This document shows positions 17,286 to 24,028 of a DNA stretch of 42,030 nucleotides, one piece after another. A program made the translations under genes and the position numbers. Source of the DNA: a virus; IMG/VR virus record IMGVR_UViG_3300005613_000142, positions 1-42,030 of that record, one strand, 5' to 3'. The notes under the pieces were generated by a model. It had not been told where the DNA came from and searched no databases. It was given only the letters and a program-made list of their open reading frames with translations. Positions within the stretch are counted from its first letter, which is position 1, and each line of letters opens with the position of its first letter.

Positions 17286-17987
17286 ATGCAACCACTTGAA
17301 GAATGTACAATGCCCCTTCTAGGGTATAATTATTGTGTTGATATTGGATATGCAATACATCCCGGTGTCGATTTTGGCACACCTGGTACAACAGATAGGG
17401 GGAAACCGATCCGATCAATCAAGAGGGGAAATGTAGAATTTATCCAAGGCGAAGATTTAAAGAATAGTAACGGTTACGGGCGTTTTGTTGTGGTTAAGCA
17501 TGTAGATGGTACCTACTCCCTTTCAGCGCATATGACAGCCTATACAGAGGGATTGCAAGTCGGTGACAGAGTGAAGGCAGGTCAAACTATTGGATATGTT
17601 GGTGGTTCTGGGACTTCGGAATATACTTACTCAGATCATTTACATCTTGAAGTATTCGGTGAGAATGTTGCACAACTTAAGCGTGATTATAAGATTCCTT
17701 GGGGATTCTATCCTACGAAAACAAGGCTCAAATCTATGGGTGTTACTGATTATAAACAATGGGTCAGGGATAATTATTACAATCCTTGGAATCATCTTGA
17801 GGCACAGCCTGTTTCGGAATGGGCGGAAACAGCGTATGAATATTTAACAAAGAATGAAATTACTGACGGCACAAGGCCACGAGATAACCTTACTCGAGAA
17901 GAAGCTTGGGTAATGTTATGGAGATTAGATAGGGTGCAGAAACAATATATTAATAAAATATTCCAAGAGCTTCGCGAATGGAAATAA
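17286..17987 (+). CDS. Endolysin: M23 metallopeptidase with C-terminal SLH-like segment
   Basis: 233 residues. The M23 (LytM-type) domain has HPGVD (His25, Asp29), SAHM (His81) and HLHLEV (His118, His120), the zinc-binding and catalytic set that cuts peptide cross-bridges of peptidoglycan. Residues about 174-215 (SEWAETAYEYLTKNEITDG, RDNLTREEAWVMLWRL) match one S-layer homology repeat, normally used to bind pyruvylated wall polymers. No signal peptide is seen, so release by a holin is expected. The next gene, which overlaps it, encodes a holin-like membrane protein. Confidence 0.8.
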   Translation: MQPLEECTMPLLGYNYCVDIGYAIHPGVDFGTPGTTDRGKPIRSIKRGNVEFIQGEDLKNSNGYGRFVVVKHVDGTYSLSAHMTAYTEGLQVGDRVKAGQTIGYVGGSGTSEYTYSDHLHLEVFGENVAQLKRDYKIPWGFYPTKTRLKSMGVTDYKQWVRDNYYNPWNHLEAQPVSEWAETAYEYLTKNEITDGTRPRDNLTREEAWVMLWRLDRVQKQYINKIFQELREWK

Positions 17988-18160
17988 TTAAATCAGTTGT
18001 ATTTTATATTGAATTACTAATAAGAATAATAGTCGATATTTTGAACTATTTATTTAAGCTTGCGGTTTGGGTAGGTGCTTTTCTTATGCTTATAGGAGTT
18101 GCTAAAGTTTTACTTTATGCTTGGGACAGTATAAGTATTTGGATTAATTCACTCATCTAA
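17978..18160 (+). CDS. Holin candidate
   Basis: 60 residues, nearly all hydrophobic, with two predicted TM helices (VVFYIELLIRIIVDILNYLF and LAVWVGAFLMLIGVAKVLLYAW). The gene overlaps the lysin gene by 10 bases, the classical lysin-holin pairing. It ends inside the last codons of the convergent gene on the other strand, so no terminator separates the two transcription units. Confidence 0.65.
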   Translation: MEIIKSVVFYIELLIRIIVDILNYLFKLAVWVGAFLMLIGVAKVLLYAWDSISIWINSLI

Positions 18161-18394
18161 TCCCGTTGCAAAATATTCAGGCTCATAACTATCCACGTTT
18201 TCATCGGGCAATATAATCTCATTCATCAAATATAGCTCATTATTGCTCTCTACAGCGTTTTTTTGTTCAGCGAGCTGTATGAGTGCCCTTGCACCACGAA
18301 AACAAGCGTCGCAGCTTGTATTTGGGAAAATAGGGCATTGTGAGAATTGAGGGAAGTGTTTTTGCAGTAATTGTCTAAGTTGTTTATTATCCAT
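18149..18394 (-). CDS. Hypothetical protein with cysteine cluster
   Basis: 81 residues. Cysteines occur as CPIFPNTSCDACFRGAR, a possible metal-binding site. It is the last gene of the leftward early block, with a TGA stop at 18149-18151 inside the convergent holin frame. Its start is overlapped by the end of the 34-residue membrane peptide gene. Function unknown. Confidence 0.6.
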   Translation of the reverse strand: MDNKQLRQLLQKHFPQFSQCPIFPNTSCDACFRGARALIQLAEQKNAVESNNELYLMNEIILPDENVDSYEPEYFATGLDE

Positions 18395-18491
18395 ACATGA
18401 AAGCTAATAATTCTTGATATAGAATAATGTTAATTGCAATTGAAAGCAATAATAGTAGAAATAGAATATATTGTATTAAGAATTTGATCAT
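18387..18491 (-). CDS. Tiny membrane peptide (34 aa)
   Basis: MIKFLIQYILFLLLLLSIAI followed by NIILYQELLAFMYG is essentially one TM helix. It starts within the stop of the upstream gene (ATGA overlap) and its own TAA overlaps the next ATG, so it is tightly coupled on both sides, supporting real translation. Small membrane peptides of early phage regions often alter host membrane functions; the role here is unknown. Confidence 0.6.
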   Translation of the reverse strand: MIKFLIQYILFLLLLLSIAINIILYQELLAFMYG

Positions 18492-18664
18492 TCATTAATT
18501 ACATCTTTAATTTTTACCATTGTTAGGTTCTGTACCCCGTCAATATAACTGCATCCTATTACTTGATATGTTCCGTCCTCGCCTAGCAGATGGTCGCCAG
18601 CAACGAGATTTTCTCCGTTAATGACTTCGTTTTCTATAGGGTCGTATGGTATGAATTCTTCCAT
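18488..18664 (-). CDS. Hypothetical protein (58 aa)
   Basis: It begins MEEFIPYDPIENEVINGENL and reads GDHLLGEDGTYQVIGCSY in the middle, suggesting a small beta-barrel fold. The leader CTAACCTAAACTAAAC precedes its ATG. It overlaps the 34-residue peptide gene by four bases. Family not recognised. Confidence 0.6.
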   Translation of the reverse strand: MEEFIPYDPIENEVINGENLVAGDHLLGEDGTYQVIGCSYIDGVQNLTMVKIKDVINE

Positions 18665-18666
18665 GT

Positions 18667-18903
18667 TTAGTTTAGGTTAGCTTTTAAAATATCCTGTAGT
18701 TTCTCTCTTATCTGGTCTTTTACATCCTCGAGGATTCTCCGTTCGTAGCTTCGTAGTCCTCCACCCGCTTCAGGAGTACCGTACCATCCAATCCTATCAA
18801 ACAGTAGTATCTCCGAGATTTCATCATCGGCTTTTTCAAGCTCCTCAACAGGAAGGTCAAGGTCTAGTTCGGAGTAGTGTGCGATTTTTTCGGAGAGGGT
18901 CAT
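18667..18903 (-). CDS. Hypothetical helical protein (78 aa)
   Basis: 78 residues, acidic and helical at the start (MTLSEKIAHYSELDLDLPVEELEKADDEI) and charged at the end (ERRILEDVKDQIREKLQDIL). It lies two bases upstream of the next leftward gene. No domain recognised. Confidence 0.6.
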   Translation of the reverse strand: MTLSEKIAHYSELDLDLPVEELEKADDEISEILLFDRIGWYGTPEAGGGLRSYERRILEDVKDQIREKLQDILKANLN

Positions 18904-18955
18904 ATTGGTTTAATAGGTATAAAATAGGTATAGTTTAAGTGTAATTATACTTAAA
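18904..18955 (-). promoter_or_regulatory. AT-rich regulatory segment: palindrome and direct repeats
   Basis: Positions 18934-18955 form a 22-base palindrome (TTTAAGTGTA / TATACTTAAA around AT, one G-T mismatch). Beside it, AATAGGTATA is tandemly repeated (18913-18931). On the leftward transcript this lies just after the methyltransferase gene and before the 78-residue gene. It could be an operator with TATACCTATT-type -10 elements, or an AU-rich hairpin. Confidence 0.35.
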
Positions 18956-19568
18956 ATAATGATTGCACTTCTGATTTGAAGGCTTCGTTGAAGATATGTA
19001 GCCCCGTTTCAGGTTCTACGCAATTTCTTAAAGCCTTGCGTTTGTCTATCCCTTTATAATCAGCCAAGTCAAATCCCTTTCTAGCTTCGAGATTGTTAAT
19101 AGTCGCCATGTGGTCACGAGATTGCTTTTGCATAGGTCTGATATAAAAATTAGTCCAGAAATAGTGTTTGTTTATCTCGTAAGGCTCTATCAATGGCTTA
19201 TACCAAGACACAACATTTTCGATACACCATTTGCAGTTGTTCTTGAGATAGCCTTGTAGTAGTAAGATTTCTTCGTATAGTTCCATGTCGGGATAAATAG
19301 GTTCGTTCTGTCCACTAGCCTCAACACCTAACTCTTTTCGTATATGGCTATGACTAGGGCACGGCGGGCTACTCCATATAAAATCAAACTCCTTAAAGTG
19401 TTCAAGTAGATACTGGTGTGCGTCTGCTACTATCACCTTGTCATTCGGGAAGAAGTCTTGATATATAGAAGCTATTTTTGGGTCTAATTCGACAGCAGTA
19501 ATCTCATGCTCGTTTCCCCAGAGCTTCCGGTTCCCTCCCAGTCCGCAATATAAGTTTAGTATTTTCAT
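18951..19568 (-). CDS. DNA (cytosine-5) methyltransferase, compact phage type
   Basis: 205 residues from the ATG at 19568; an in-frame upstream ATG at 19601 lies inside the previous gene. SAM-binding motif I is LNLYCGLGGNRKLW, motif II VELDP, motif IV SSPPCPSHS with catalytic Cys70, and motif VI IENV. The enzyme transfers methyl to C5 of cytosine. It is shorter than usual C5 enzymes and has little room for a target-recognition domain, as in other small phage methylases. No partner restriction enzyme is seen, so protection of phage DNA from host restriction is likely. Start and upstream stop overlap (ATGA). Confidence 0.85.
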   Translation of the reverse strand: MKILNLYCGLGGNRKLWGNEHEITAVELDPKIASIYQDFFPNDKVIVADAHQYLLEHFKEFDFIWSSPPCPSHSHIRKELGVEASGQNEPIYPDMELYEEILLLQGYLKNNCKWCIENVVSWYKPLIEPYEINKHYFWTNFYIRPMQKQSRDHMATINNLEARKGFDLADYKGIDKRKALRNCVEPETGLHIFNEAFKSEVQSLF

Positions 19569-19789
19569 TTTGTTAAAGTTATCTTGCCGCAAACGGAGCA
19601 AATCCGTAATCTAAATCCCTTGATATACTTATCCAACCGCTTCCAGCCCTGCTGTTCAATCCATTCCTTTCTGTCCTCTGGTTCTCTTGGTACATCTCCG
19701 AGGGCTGTTGCATAGCAGTTGTGGACTACAAGTTGCTCTGTGCAGTCTTGAAGGCTGGATGATTCGCAGTGATGACGATAATTTCTCAT
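19565..19789 (-). CDS. Hypothetical protein with C-terminal CxxC
   Basis: 74 residues. Cysteines are at CESSSLQDC, HNC and RICSVCGK near the end, which may bind zinc. It is coupled by ATGA overlaps to both the upstream 34-residue gene and the downstream methyltransferase. Function unknown. Confidence 0.55.
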   Translation of the reverse strand: MRNYRHHCESSSLQDCTEQLVVHNCYATALGDVPREPEDRKEWIEQQGWKRLDKYIKGFRLRICSVCGKITLTK

Positions 19790-19890
19790 TGGATTATTGC
19801 TTTATATGTTTTGCCGTCTAGTTTTACTTCAACCTCTTTACCTGCTAGAGAAGGCTCGCTTACTGATACGCCGTTTTCTGTGATTTGCAT
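19786..19890 (-). CDS. Hypothetical small protein (34 aa)
   Basis: MQITENGVSVSEPSLAGKEV followed by EVKLDGKTYKAIIQ. A GTG at 19989 would extend it to 67 residues but would overlap the basic 33-residue gene almost fully. The ATG at 19890 is preceded by TAAACCAAACAACT, the shared leader, so I chose it. Predicted beta-rich. Family unknown. Confidence 0.6.
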   Translation of the reverse strand: MQITENGVSVSEPSLAGKEVEVKLDGKTYKAIIQ

Positions 19891-19909
19891 AGTTGTTTGG
19901 TTTATAGGT

Positions 19910-20011
19910 TTATTTTCTTTTGCCTGTCTTACGAGGTGTGCAACCTCCACGACCTTTGTTTGCTCGTCTTCCTTTACCTGAGCCGTCACGTTTTGGTGTT
20001 CCTTTTTTCAT
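19910..20011 (-). CDS. Very basic Gly/Arg/Lys-rich small protein (33 aa)
   Basis: It reads MKKGTPKRDGSGKGRRANKG followed by RGGCTPRKTGKRK. The GTPKRDGSGKGxRANxGRGGC pattern recalls short, conserved, very basic proteins seen in phage and bacterial genomes; I know no assigned function. Preceded by TTTAACCTAAGTATT. Nucleic-acid binding is plausible from charge alone. Confidence 0.6.
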   Translation of the reverse strand: MKKGTPKRDGSGKGRRANKGRGGCTPRKTGKRK

Positions 20012-20039
20012 AATACTTAGGTTAAATTATACCTTATTT

Positions 20040-20240
20040 TCAAAGATTTTTCAATCTGTCAATCGTCTGGACCAGTACCCTCCGCCACGATCCGCCTCCG
20101 CTTGCTGTTGCCATGTGCTTTTCTATTTCCCTAACTGTTTCCTTCCGTATTCTTCTGCCGTATTCTCGTACTATATCCTTCTTCTTAGCGTCTTGAAGTA
20201 TGTCCAGTTCTGAACATAGAAAGTCCCAAAAATCTTCCAT
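20040..20240 (-). CDS. Hypothetical helical protein (66 aa)
   Basis: 66 residues: MEDFWDFLCSELDILQDAKK then a basic helix (KDIVREYGRRIRKETVREIEKHM), a glycine turn and a second helix. No domain recognised. Preceded by ATTAACCAATTTACTATA. Confidence 0.5.
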   Translation of the reverse strand: MEDFWDFLCSELDILQDAKKKDIVREYGRRIRKETVREIEKHMATASGGGSWRRVLVQTIDRLKNL

Positions 20241-20281
20241 TATAGTAAATTGGTTAATGCTTGTTTGGCCTCTAGTGTCAT

Positions 20282-20479
20282 TTAGTTTTTGTTAAATCTT
20301 TTTTTATATTCTAAATCTACTTTGTACATCTCTATCCAAGTTCTAAGCTGTAATTCACGGATACACTTATTGCAACGTGGTTTGATGTTTATATCAATGT
20401 CAAAATCTATTGTATATAATTTCCGTCTTTTACCACAATCGTGGCATTTCCCTATAAGTGTTTTCTGTTTTGGTTTCAT
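20282..20479 (-). CDS. Zinc-ribbon-like small protein
   Basis: 65 residues from the ATG at 20479 (MKPKQKTLIGKCHDCGKRRK). CxxC pairs are at CHDC and CNKC, spaced about 25 residues, as in a zinc ribbon. An upstream in-frame ATG at 20500 would overlap the preceding gene. Probable nucleic-acid or protein-binding factor of the early block. Confidence 0.6.
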   Translation of the reverse strand: MKPKQKTLIGKCHDCGKRRKLYTIDFDIDINIKPRCNKCIRELQLRTWIEMYKVDLEYKKRFNKN

Positions 20480-20490
20480 AATGATTTGTT

Positions 20491-20730
20491 TTAAATACAA
20501 TCTTCACAAGTACCGCATATAAACTTACCACCCTTCACCTTCCCGCAACAGTCGCAAAACTGTAGCTTGCCACTCTCTATCTCCGCTATAACCTCACGCC
20601 TAGCTTATTCCCTCTGCCTAGATATGAAGGCTTTGAGCCTGCCGTAATCTTTCTTATTTACAATAGTGCATAATCCAAATGAACCATACGCTTCTTCGAA
20701 TTCTTCCTCCCATTGTTCTGTTTTAGTCAT
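20491..20730 (-). pseudogene. Gene interrupted by an in-frame TAA (41 + 37 codons)
   Basis: Starting at 20730 the frame reads MTKTEQWEEEFEEAYGSF and continues to FISRQRE, then TAA at 20605-20607. The same frame then continues without break: ARREVIAEIESGKLQFCDCC, GKVKGGKFICGTCEDCI, to a second TAA at 20491-20493. The downstream part has a four-cysteine zinc ribbon and a helix that continues the upstream one, so this looks like one 79-codon gene split by a nonsense change. Sequencing error or readthrough are alternatives. Confidence 0.6.
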
Positions 20731-20857
20731 TTTTAGATTTAATTAGTTTAATAAGTTTCTTATACTCTTTGATCTCCCTTTCGCACCATGCGATTATCGC
20801 TTCGGGATCGTCTTTGAGCATATCGTATAAGTGATTAGCTCCTGTTTCTTTAGGCAT
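20723..20857 (-). CDS. Hypothetical small protein (44 aa)
   Basis: It reads MPKETGANHLYDMLKDDPEA then IIAWCEREIKEYKKLIKLIK and SKND. Leader TTAACCCAACCTAAAA precedes it, and its stop overlaps the start of the interrupted downstream gene. Helical, function unknown. Confidence 0.55.
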   Translation of the reverse strand: MPKETGANHLYDMLKDDPEAIIAWCEREIKEYKKLIKLIKSKND

Positions 20858-20899
20858 TTTTAGGTTGGGTTAAGGTTAGAAGTTAATTAAAGGTAGCTT

Positions 20900-21160
20900 C
20901 TATTCCTCACACTCGTTGTATATTTTGTTGATTTTATAAAGAAGCTCTGCATCATCTATCTCTTGCAATGGAGTTGCTGATTGTACATAAGTTGCATCGC
21001 TACCTCTCGGCTCTTTCCATAATTCCATAGGTGAATAAGAACCATTTGAAAAACTGAAAGATTCTCGTTCTTTGTCGTAAGTACCAATACGGAAGCTGTG
21101 TATTTTTCCGTGTGCAGCTATTCCGCAGAGATACAATGATTCTAATTCTTGATATTTCAT
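20900..21160 (-). CDS. Hypothetical protein (86 aa)
   Basis: 86 residues beginning MKYQELESLYLCGIAAHGKI, with an acidic C-terminus (EIDDAELLYKINKIYNECEE). No motif recognised. It follows the 124-residue gene by two bases, in the leftward early run. Confidence 0.55.
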   Translation of the reverse strand: MKYQELESLYLCGIAAHGKIHSFRIGTYDKERESFSFSNGSYSPMELWKEPRGSDATYVQSATPLQEIDDAELLYKINKIYNECEE

Positions 21161-21162
21161 AT

Positions 21163-21537
21163 TTACAAGTTAAGGTTAAAAATAAATTCTAAAAGGTTTC
21201 GTGCGTTGGGGTCTCTTAGCTCTGTTTCGTAAAGATGTCGCTCTGCTACCTTGTCGCCATAAACATAACAAGCCCCTCCCGGCATTCTCTCCTTCTCGTA
21301 AGCACCACATCTTATACAGCTTCTCTCCCAACCGCTAGCTTCTATAATGTCTTGGAGGGATTTGTTGCAACCACCTGCCAAATGCCATAGGCAACAAATT
21401 TCTATGCTTCTCTCCCCGAATCCATAAGGGTCTTGGTCTCCTTTTTTGTCTTGTGTCCTCTCAAGCACATCACCGATCCTGCAATCTTCTCCTAGTTTTT
21501 CGAGAAGCTCATCTGTTTGTTTTCTATTTGGCGTCAT
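21163..21537 (-). CDS. Hypothetical cysteine-rich protein (124 aa)
   Basis: 124 residues, starting MTPNRKQTDELLEKLGEDCR. Cysteines at EICCLW, GGCNK, SCIRCGAYEK and GGACYV suggest metal binding. The first seven residues and the DNA before them are shared with the gene ending at 21820, so part of this start region is a duplication. Start overlaps the upstream stop (ATGA). Confidence 0.6.
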   Translation of the reverse strand: MTPNRKQTDELLEKLGEDCRIGDVLERTQDKKGDQDPYGFGERSIEICCLWHLAGGCNKSLQDIIEASGWERSCIRCGAYEKERMPGGACYVYGDKVAERHLYETELRDPNARNLLEFIFNLNL

Positions 21538-21827
21538 TGGGAGGTTGGTGTTATTTCGCCTGTCTTAATAAGCTGATACATATAATCAAGTGGCACTATT
21601 CCCTGTGTGAGCTTATCTTTCTCGTAGAGCCTGCAATATTCATCGAGTATCTCTTGTGTCAGCTTATCCCCTTCTTGGTTTGGAAGCCTTCCTTTAACTC
21701 TTAGGAATATGTCCACCCTCTCGAAAGATAGAGTGGCGGGATATTCTTTCCTTCTCTCAATACGAGCTAATTCATTCTTTATGTCCTGTACAGTTGCACG
21801 TTGTTTCTTTTTCATTTTTTTATACAT
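21534..21827 (-). CDS. Hypothetical protein (97 aa)
   Basis: 97 residues, basic at the start (MYKKMKKKQRATVQDIKNEL). A second ATG at 21815 is an equally good start. The rest is mixed helix with GIVPLDYMYQLIKTG near the end. Unrecognised. Confidence 0.5.
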   Translation of the reverse strand: MYKKMKKKQRATVQDIKNELARIERRKEYPATLSFERVDIFLRVKGRLPNQEGDKLTQEILDEYCRLYEKDKLTQGIVPLDYMYQLIKTGEITPTSQ

Positions 21828-22041
21828 TACGGATTATAAATTCGTTCATTGCATTGATTACATCTTTGCGTTCAGCGGAACTCACATAAAACATATTCCC
21901 GCCCTTTCCGTAGTCAAACATCATAAGCATAAAGCCCATACCTGTTGGCGTACCTTTTTTCAATTCTTCGCCTGTCTTACGTAAAATCTCTTCTACTTTT
22001 TTATTTCTGACTTGGAAGTTTTGTTTTCTATTTGGTGTCAT
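21820..22041 (-). CDS. Hypothetical protein with shared MTPNRKQ start
   Basis: 73 residues from the ATG at 22041. I preferred this to the ATG at 22083, which would overlap the previous gene further. It shares MTPNRKQ and its upstream bases with the gene at 21537. The body reads KKVEEILRKTGEELKKG then GFMLMMFDYGKGGNMFYVSS. Unrecognised. Confidence 0.5.
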   Translation of the reverse strand: MTPNRKQNFQVRNKKVEEILRKTGEELKKGTPTGMGFMLMMFDYGKGGNMFYVSSAERKDVINAMNEFIIRNV

Positions 22042-22540
22042 TGGAAGAGGTGTTAAATGAGAATTGCGAAGGTAAAAATTCAAATCTTACATCCTCATAA
22101 TTTCTCTTGAAATTATAAACACTTTTAAGTCCAAATTTGTTTTGTACATTCTTTTTAAATTCTTCCTCTAGTTCTTGCAATCGCTTTTGTGCAACTGAAA
22201 TATCCTTGACCCACTTATCCCATTCAGGAATATCTCTTTTCGCAATCGTAGCCCTATAAGCCTCTGAGCTATATTCGGTACAAGGTTGGTATTTCACTGA
22301 TGAGCTTTCTATTTCTCTTACAGAGTCCTTTTCTACTCCTTCCCCTACGACAATTTCAATCTCCAAAATCTCTTTAATTTCAACGACAAACCCTTTATAT
22401 GATTTCGTGTAAGCTCTTTGTAAATCTGCTATTCCTGAATATGATTTGACAATAAACTTATGTAGAACTTCGGGTATCCCCTTTCGGGTTCGCCTAGTGA
22501 TAGCAACTTCGTATACCGATATATCTTGTTTTGTTTCCAT
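22028..22540 (-). CDS. Hypothetical early protein (170 aa)
   Basis: 170 residues, METKQDISVYEVAITRRTRK at the start; a helical middle to late part (DKWVKDISVAQKRLQELEEE) suggests coiled coil. Preceded by TTTAACCAAGTAAGTATT. No family recognised. Confidence 0.55.
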   Translation of the reverse strand: METKQDISVYEVAITRRTRKGIPEVLHKFIVKSYSGIADLQRAYTKSYKGFVVEIKEILEIEIVVGEGVEKDSVREIESSSVKYQPCTEYSSEAYRATIAKRDIPEWDKWVKDISVAQKRLQELEEEFKKNVQNKFGLKSVYNFKRNYEDVRFEFLPSQFSFNTSSNDTK

Positions 22541-22572
22541 AATACTTACTTGGTTAAATTATTGGGTGGGGG

Positions 22573-22719
22573 TTAGGTATATATAGGGTATCCACAATTA
22601 GGACAATAATCTTTGTCAGCTCCATCGGTAAATCTATCATATTCATCTGACTCGCAACCTGTATGACATTGCCAGCAGTAAAATGTTTTAGTTGGCTTTA
22701 CTTCTGTTTTTTCCTTCAT
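22573..22719 (-). CDS. Zinc-ribbon protein (48 aa)
   Basis: It starts MKEKTEVKPTKTFYCWQCHT and has CWQC and CPNC separated by about 20 residues, a classic zinc-ribbon spacing, ending YPIYT. Leader TTTAACCTAAACAGC precedes the ATG. Likely a small regulatory or host-interaction protein; exact role unknown. Confidence 0.65.
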   Translation of the reverse strand: MKEKTEVKPTKTFYCWQCHTGCESDEYDRFTDGADKDYCPNCGYPIYT

Positions 22720-22724
22720 GCTGT

Positions 22725-22832
22725 TTAGGTTAAATTATTTCGTTCCTTCTCAAGGTCGGCGATTTCTTCGTCAACCTGTGCGCCGAAAGTAAAGCGCAGG
22801 AACTTCAAGATATATATTAAGATTAGTTTCAT
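22725..22832 (-). CDS. Tiny protein with hydrophobic N-terminus (35 aa)
   Basis: It reads MKLILIYILKFLRFTFGAQV then DEEIADLEKERNNLT: a short amphipathic or TM helix followed by a charged helix. Its stop lies six bases before the zinc-ribbon gene and its start overlaps the upstream stop. Function unknown. Confidence 0.5.
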   Translation of the reverse strand: MKLILIYILKFLRFTFGAQVDEEIADLEKERNNLT

Positions 22833-23023
22833 AGTAGGTTATATTCCTTTTGAAGCTCTTCATAATTCCGTGTCGCACCACAACGATCACATCGTACTTC
22901 CATTACTGTTCCCCTCGGTAAAATCTTCCGAGCGAACTTGAAGAAGCCTTTTTGATCTTCATATCCACAGCCCTTACAGCGCATGGTGATTACTTTGTTT
23001 TGATGTTGTACGAGTTCAATCAT
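22829..23023 (-). CDS. Zinc-ribbon protein (64 aa)
   Basis: 64 residues from ATG 23023 (MIELVQHQNKVITMRCKGCG). CKGC and CDRC pairs are about 30 residues apart, forming a zinc ribbon. An alternative ATG at 23038 overlaps the upstream gene. Third zinc-ribbon protein in this early block. Confidence 0.6.
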   Translation of the reverse strand: MIELVQHQNKVITMRCKGCGYEDQKGFFKFARKILPRGTVMEVRCDRCGATRNYEELQKEYNLL

Positions 23024-23024
23024 C

Positions 23025-23246
23025 TTAATTTGTGTCAAAAGACTTGATATAAGCGATTATATCCGCACGATGGATAACCCACCAAGGGCGAGCTGAATCA
23101 GAGCTGTTAACAGCCTTTATACGCCCATTACGGACATGATCACGGAAGGTTCTCTCGCATACAGGTACTATACCCATTCTGATTATCTCCGGGGGTTTAT
23201 ACCATTCCTTAGTGAGCTTTTTTTCGATTGTCTTGAATTCTATCAT
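23025..23246 (-). CDS. Excisionase-like HTH DNA-binding protein
   Basis: 73 residues. The stretch EWYKPPEIIRMGIVPVCERT followed by FRDHVRNGRIKAV and WWVIHRADIIAYI has the winged-helix pattern of HTH_17/excisionase proteins. No integrase is visible in the genome, so a role as a transcription regulator is at least as likely as excision. Preceded by TTTAACCTCACTTAACCA. Confidence 0.65.
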   Translation of the reverse strand: MIEFKTIEKKLTKEWYKPPEIIRMGIVPVCERTFRDHVRNGRIKAVNSSDSARPWWVIHRADIIAYIKSFDTN

Positions 23247-23264
23247 TGGTTAAGTGAGGTTAAA

Positions 23265-24017
23265 TTAAAAGGGAAGGTCGTCTTTTTCTACATCTTTTAC
23301 AGGTTCTTCAGAAGTTTCCAGTAATTCTTTTTCTTTCGTCTGCACACTTTCATAATACTTCGCTAATCCTTCATCAAGTTGTCGAGCAATAGGAATGGCT
23401 TTCTCTATAGGGTATTCATCGCCCATCTTAAAATGCATTTGCTTATAGTGATTAGTACCTGTTTTCTCGTCCGTTAAATGCGAAACAGTAAATAGATGGG
23501 GTCTTAGGGTTTTATCGATTGCACCCTTGACCTCAAACCAACTTCCCAAGTGTGCGCCCCCAATATTCCAACGATATATTCTTTCGTTGTAATAGACATA
23601 TACGCTATGAGTGAACTTGAGCTTGTACTTATCTTTCAACTCTCGGTACTCACCTGTTGCAACTTCTTCGCCATCTGAATTATTAACTGTGATAAGATCA
23701 CACTCATTCACTTCCCTGCACCAATATTTGGCTTTTTCTGTTTTCTCATCATAATCAGTACATCTTATTTGTACCCGGACTCTAACGAGCAGAAATTCAG
23801 CAGTATCAATATTGATTTCTTCCTTAATTTCGTTTCCATATTCGTCATAATGTATAGCAAAGAGTTTTCCATAATCAGGATTTTCCTTGCCATCATTCCC
23901 TAAAGGGGAATTTGCGAGCTTAATCGTATTGGTACGATTGCCCTGCCCTCTGTATTGAAGGCTGTTCCATTCTTCAAGAGCTTGTTGCTCTTTGTTGGCT
24001 AGTGCTTTGTCGTTCAT
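23265..24017 (-). CDS. Putative ssDNA-binding protein (SSB-like tail)
   Basis: 250 residues. The last residues (VEKDDLPF) match the acidic, phenylalanine-ended tip with which SSB proteins recruit replication and repair partners. The core is beta-rich with aromatic residues (AEFLLVRVRVQIRCTDYDE; HSVYVYYNERIYRWNIGG), compatible with an OB-like fold, but I cannot confirm this by eye. It follows the Gp157-like gene, a frequent neighbour of phage single-strand-annealing and SSB genes. Leader TAACCCCAAACAACATG is present. Confidence 0.55.
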   Translation of the reverse strand: MNDKALANKEQQALEEWNSLQYRGQGNRTNTIKLANSPLGNDGKENPDYGKLFAIHYDEYGNEIKEEINIDTAEFLLVRVRVQIRCTDYDEKTEKAKYWCREVNECDLITVNNSDGEEVATGEYRELKDKYKLKFTHSVYVYYNERIYRWNIGGAHLGSWFEVKGAIDKTLRPHLFTVSHLTDEKTGTNHYKQMHFKMGDEYPIEKAIPIARQLDEGLAKYYESVQTKEKELLETSEEPVKDVEKDDLPF

Positions 24018-24028
24018 GTTGTTTGGGG

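Noticed and set aside
19769-20213. Two plus-strand frames with hydrophobic stretches opposite small early genes
   Set aside because: They lie antisense to coupled leftward genes, lack leaders, and break the consistent transcription direction of the block.
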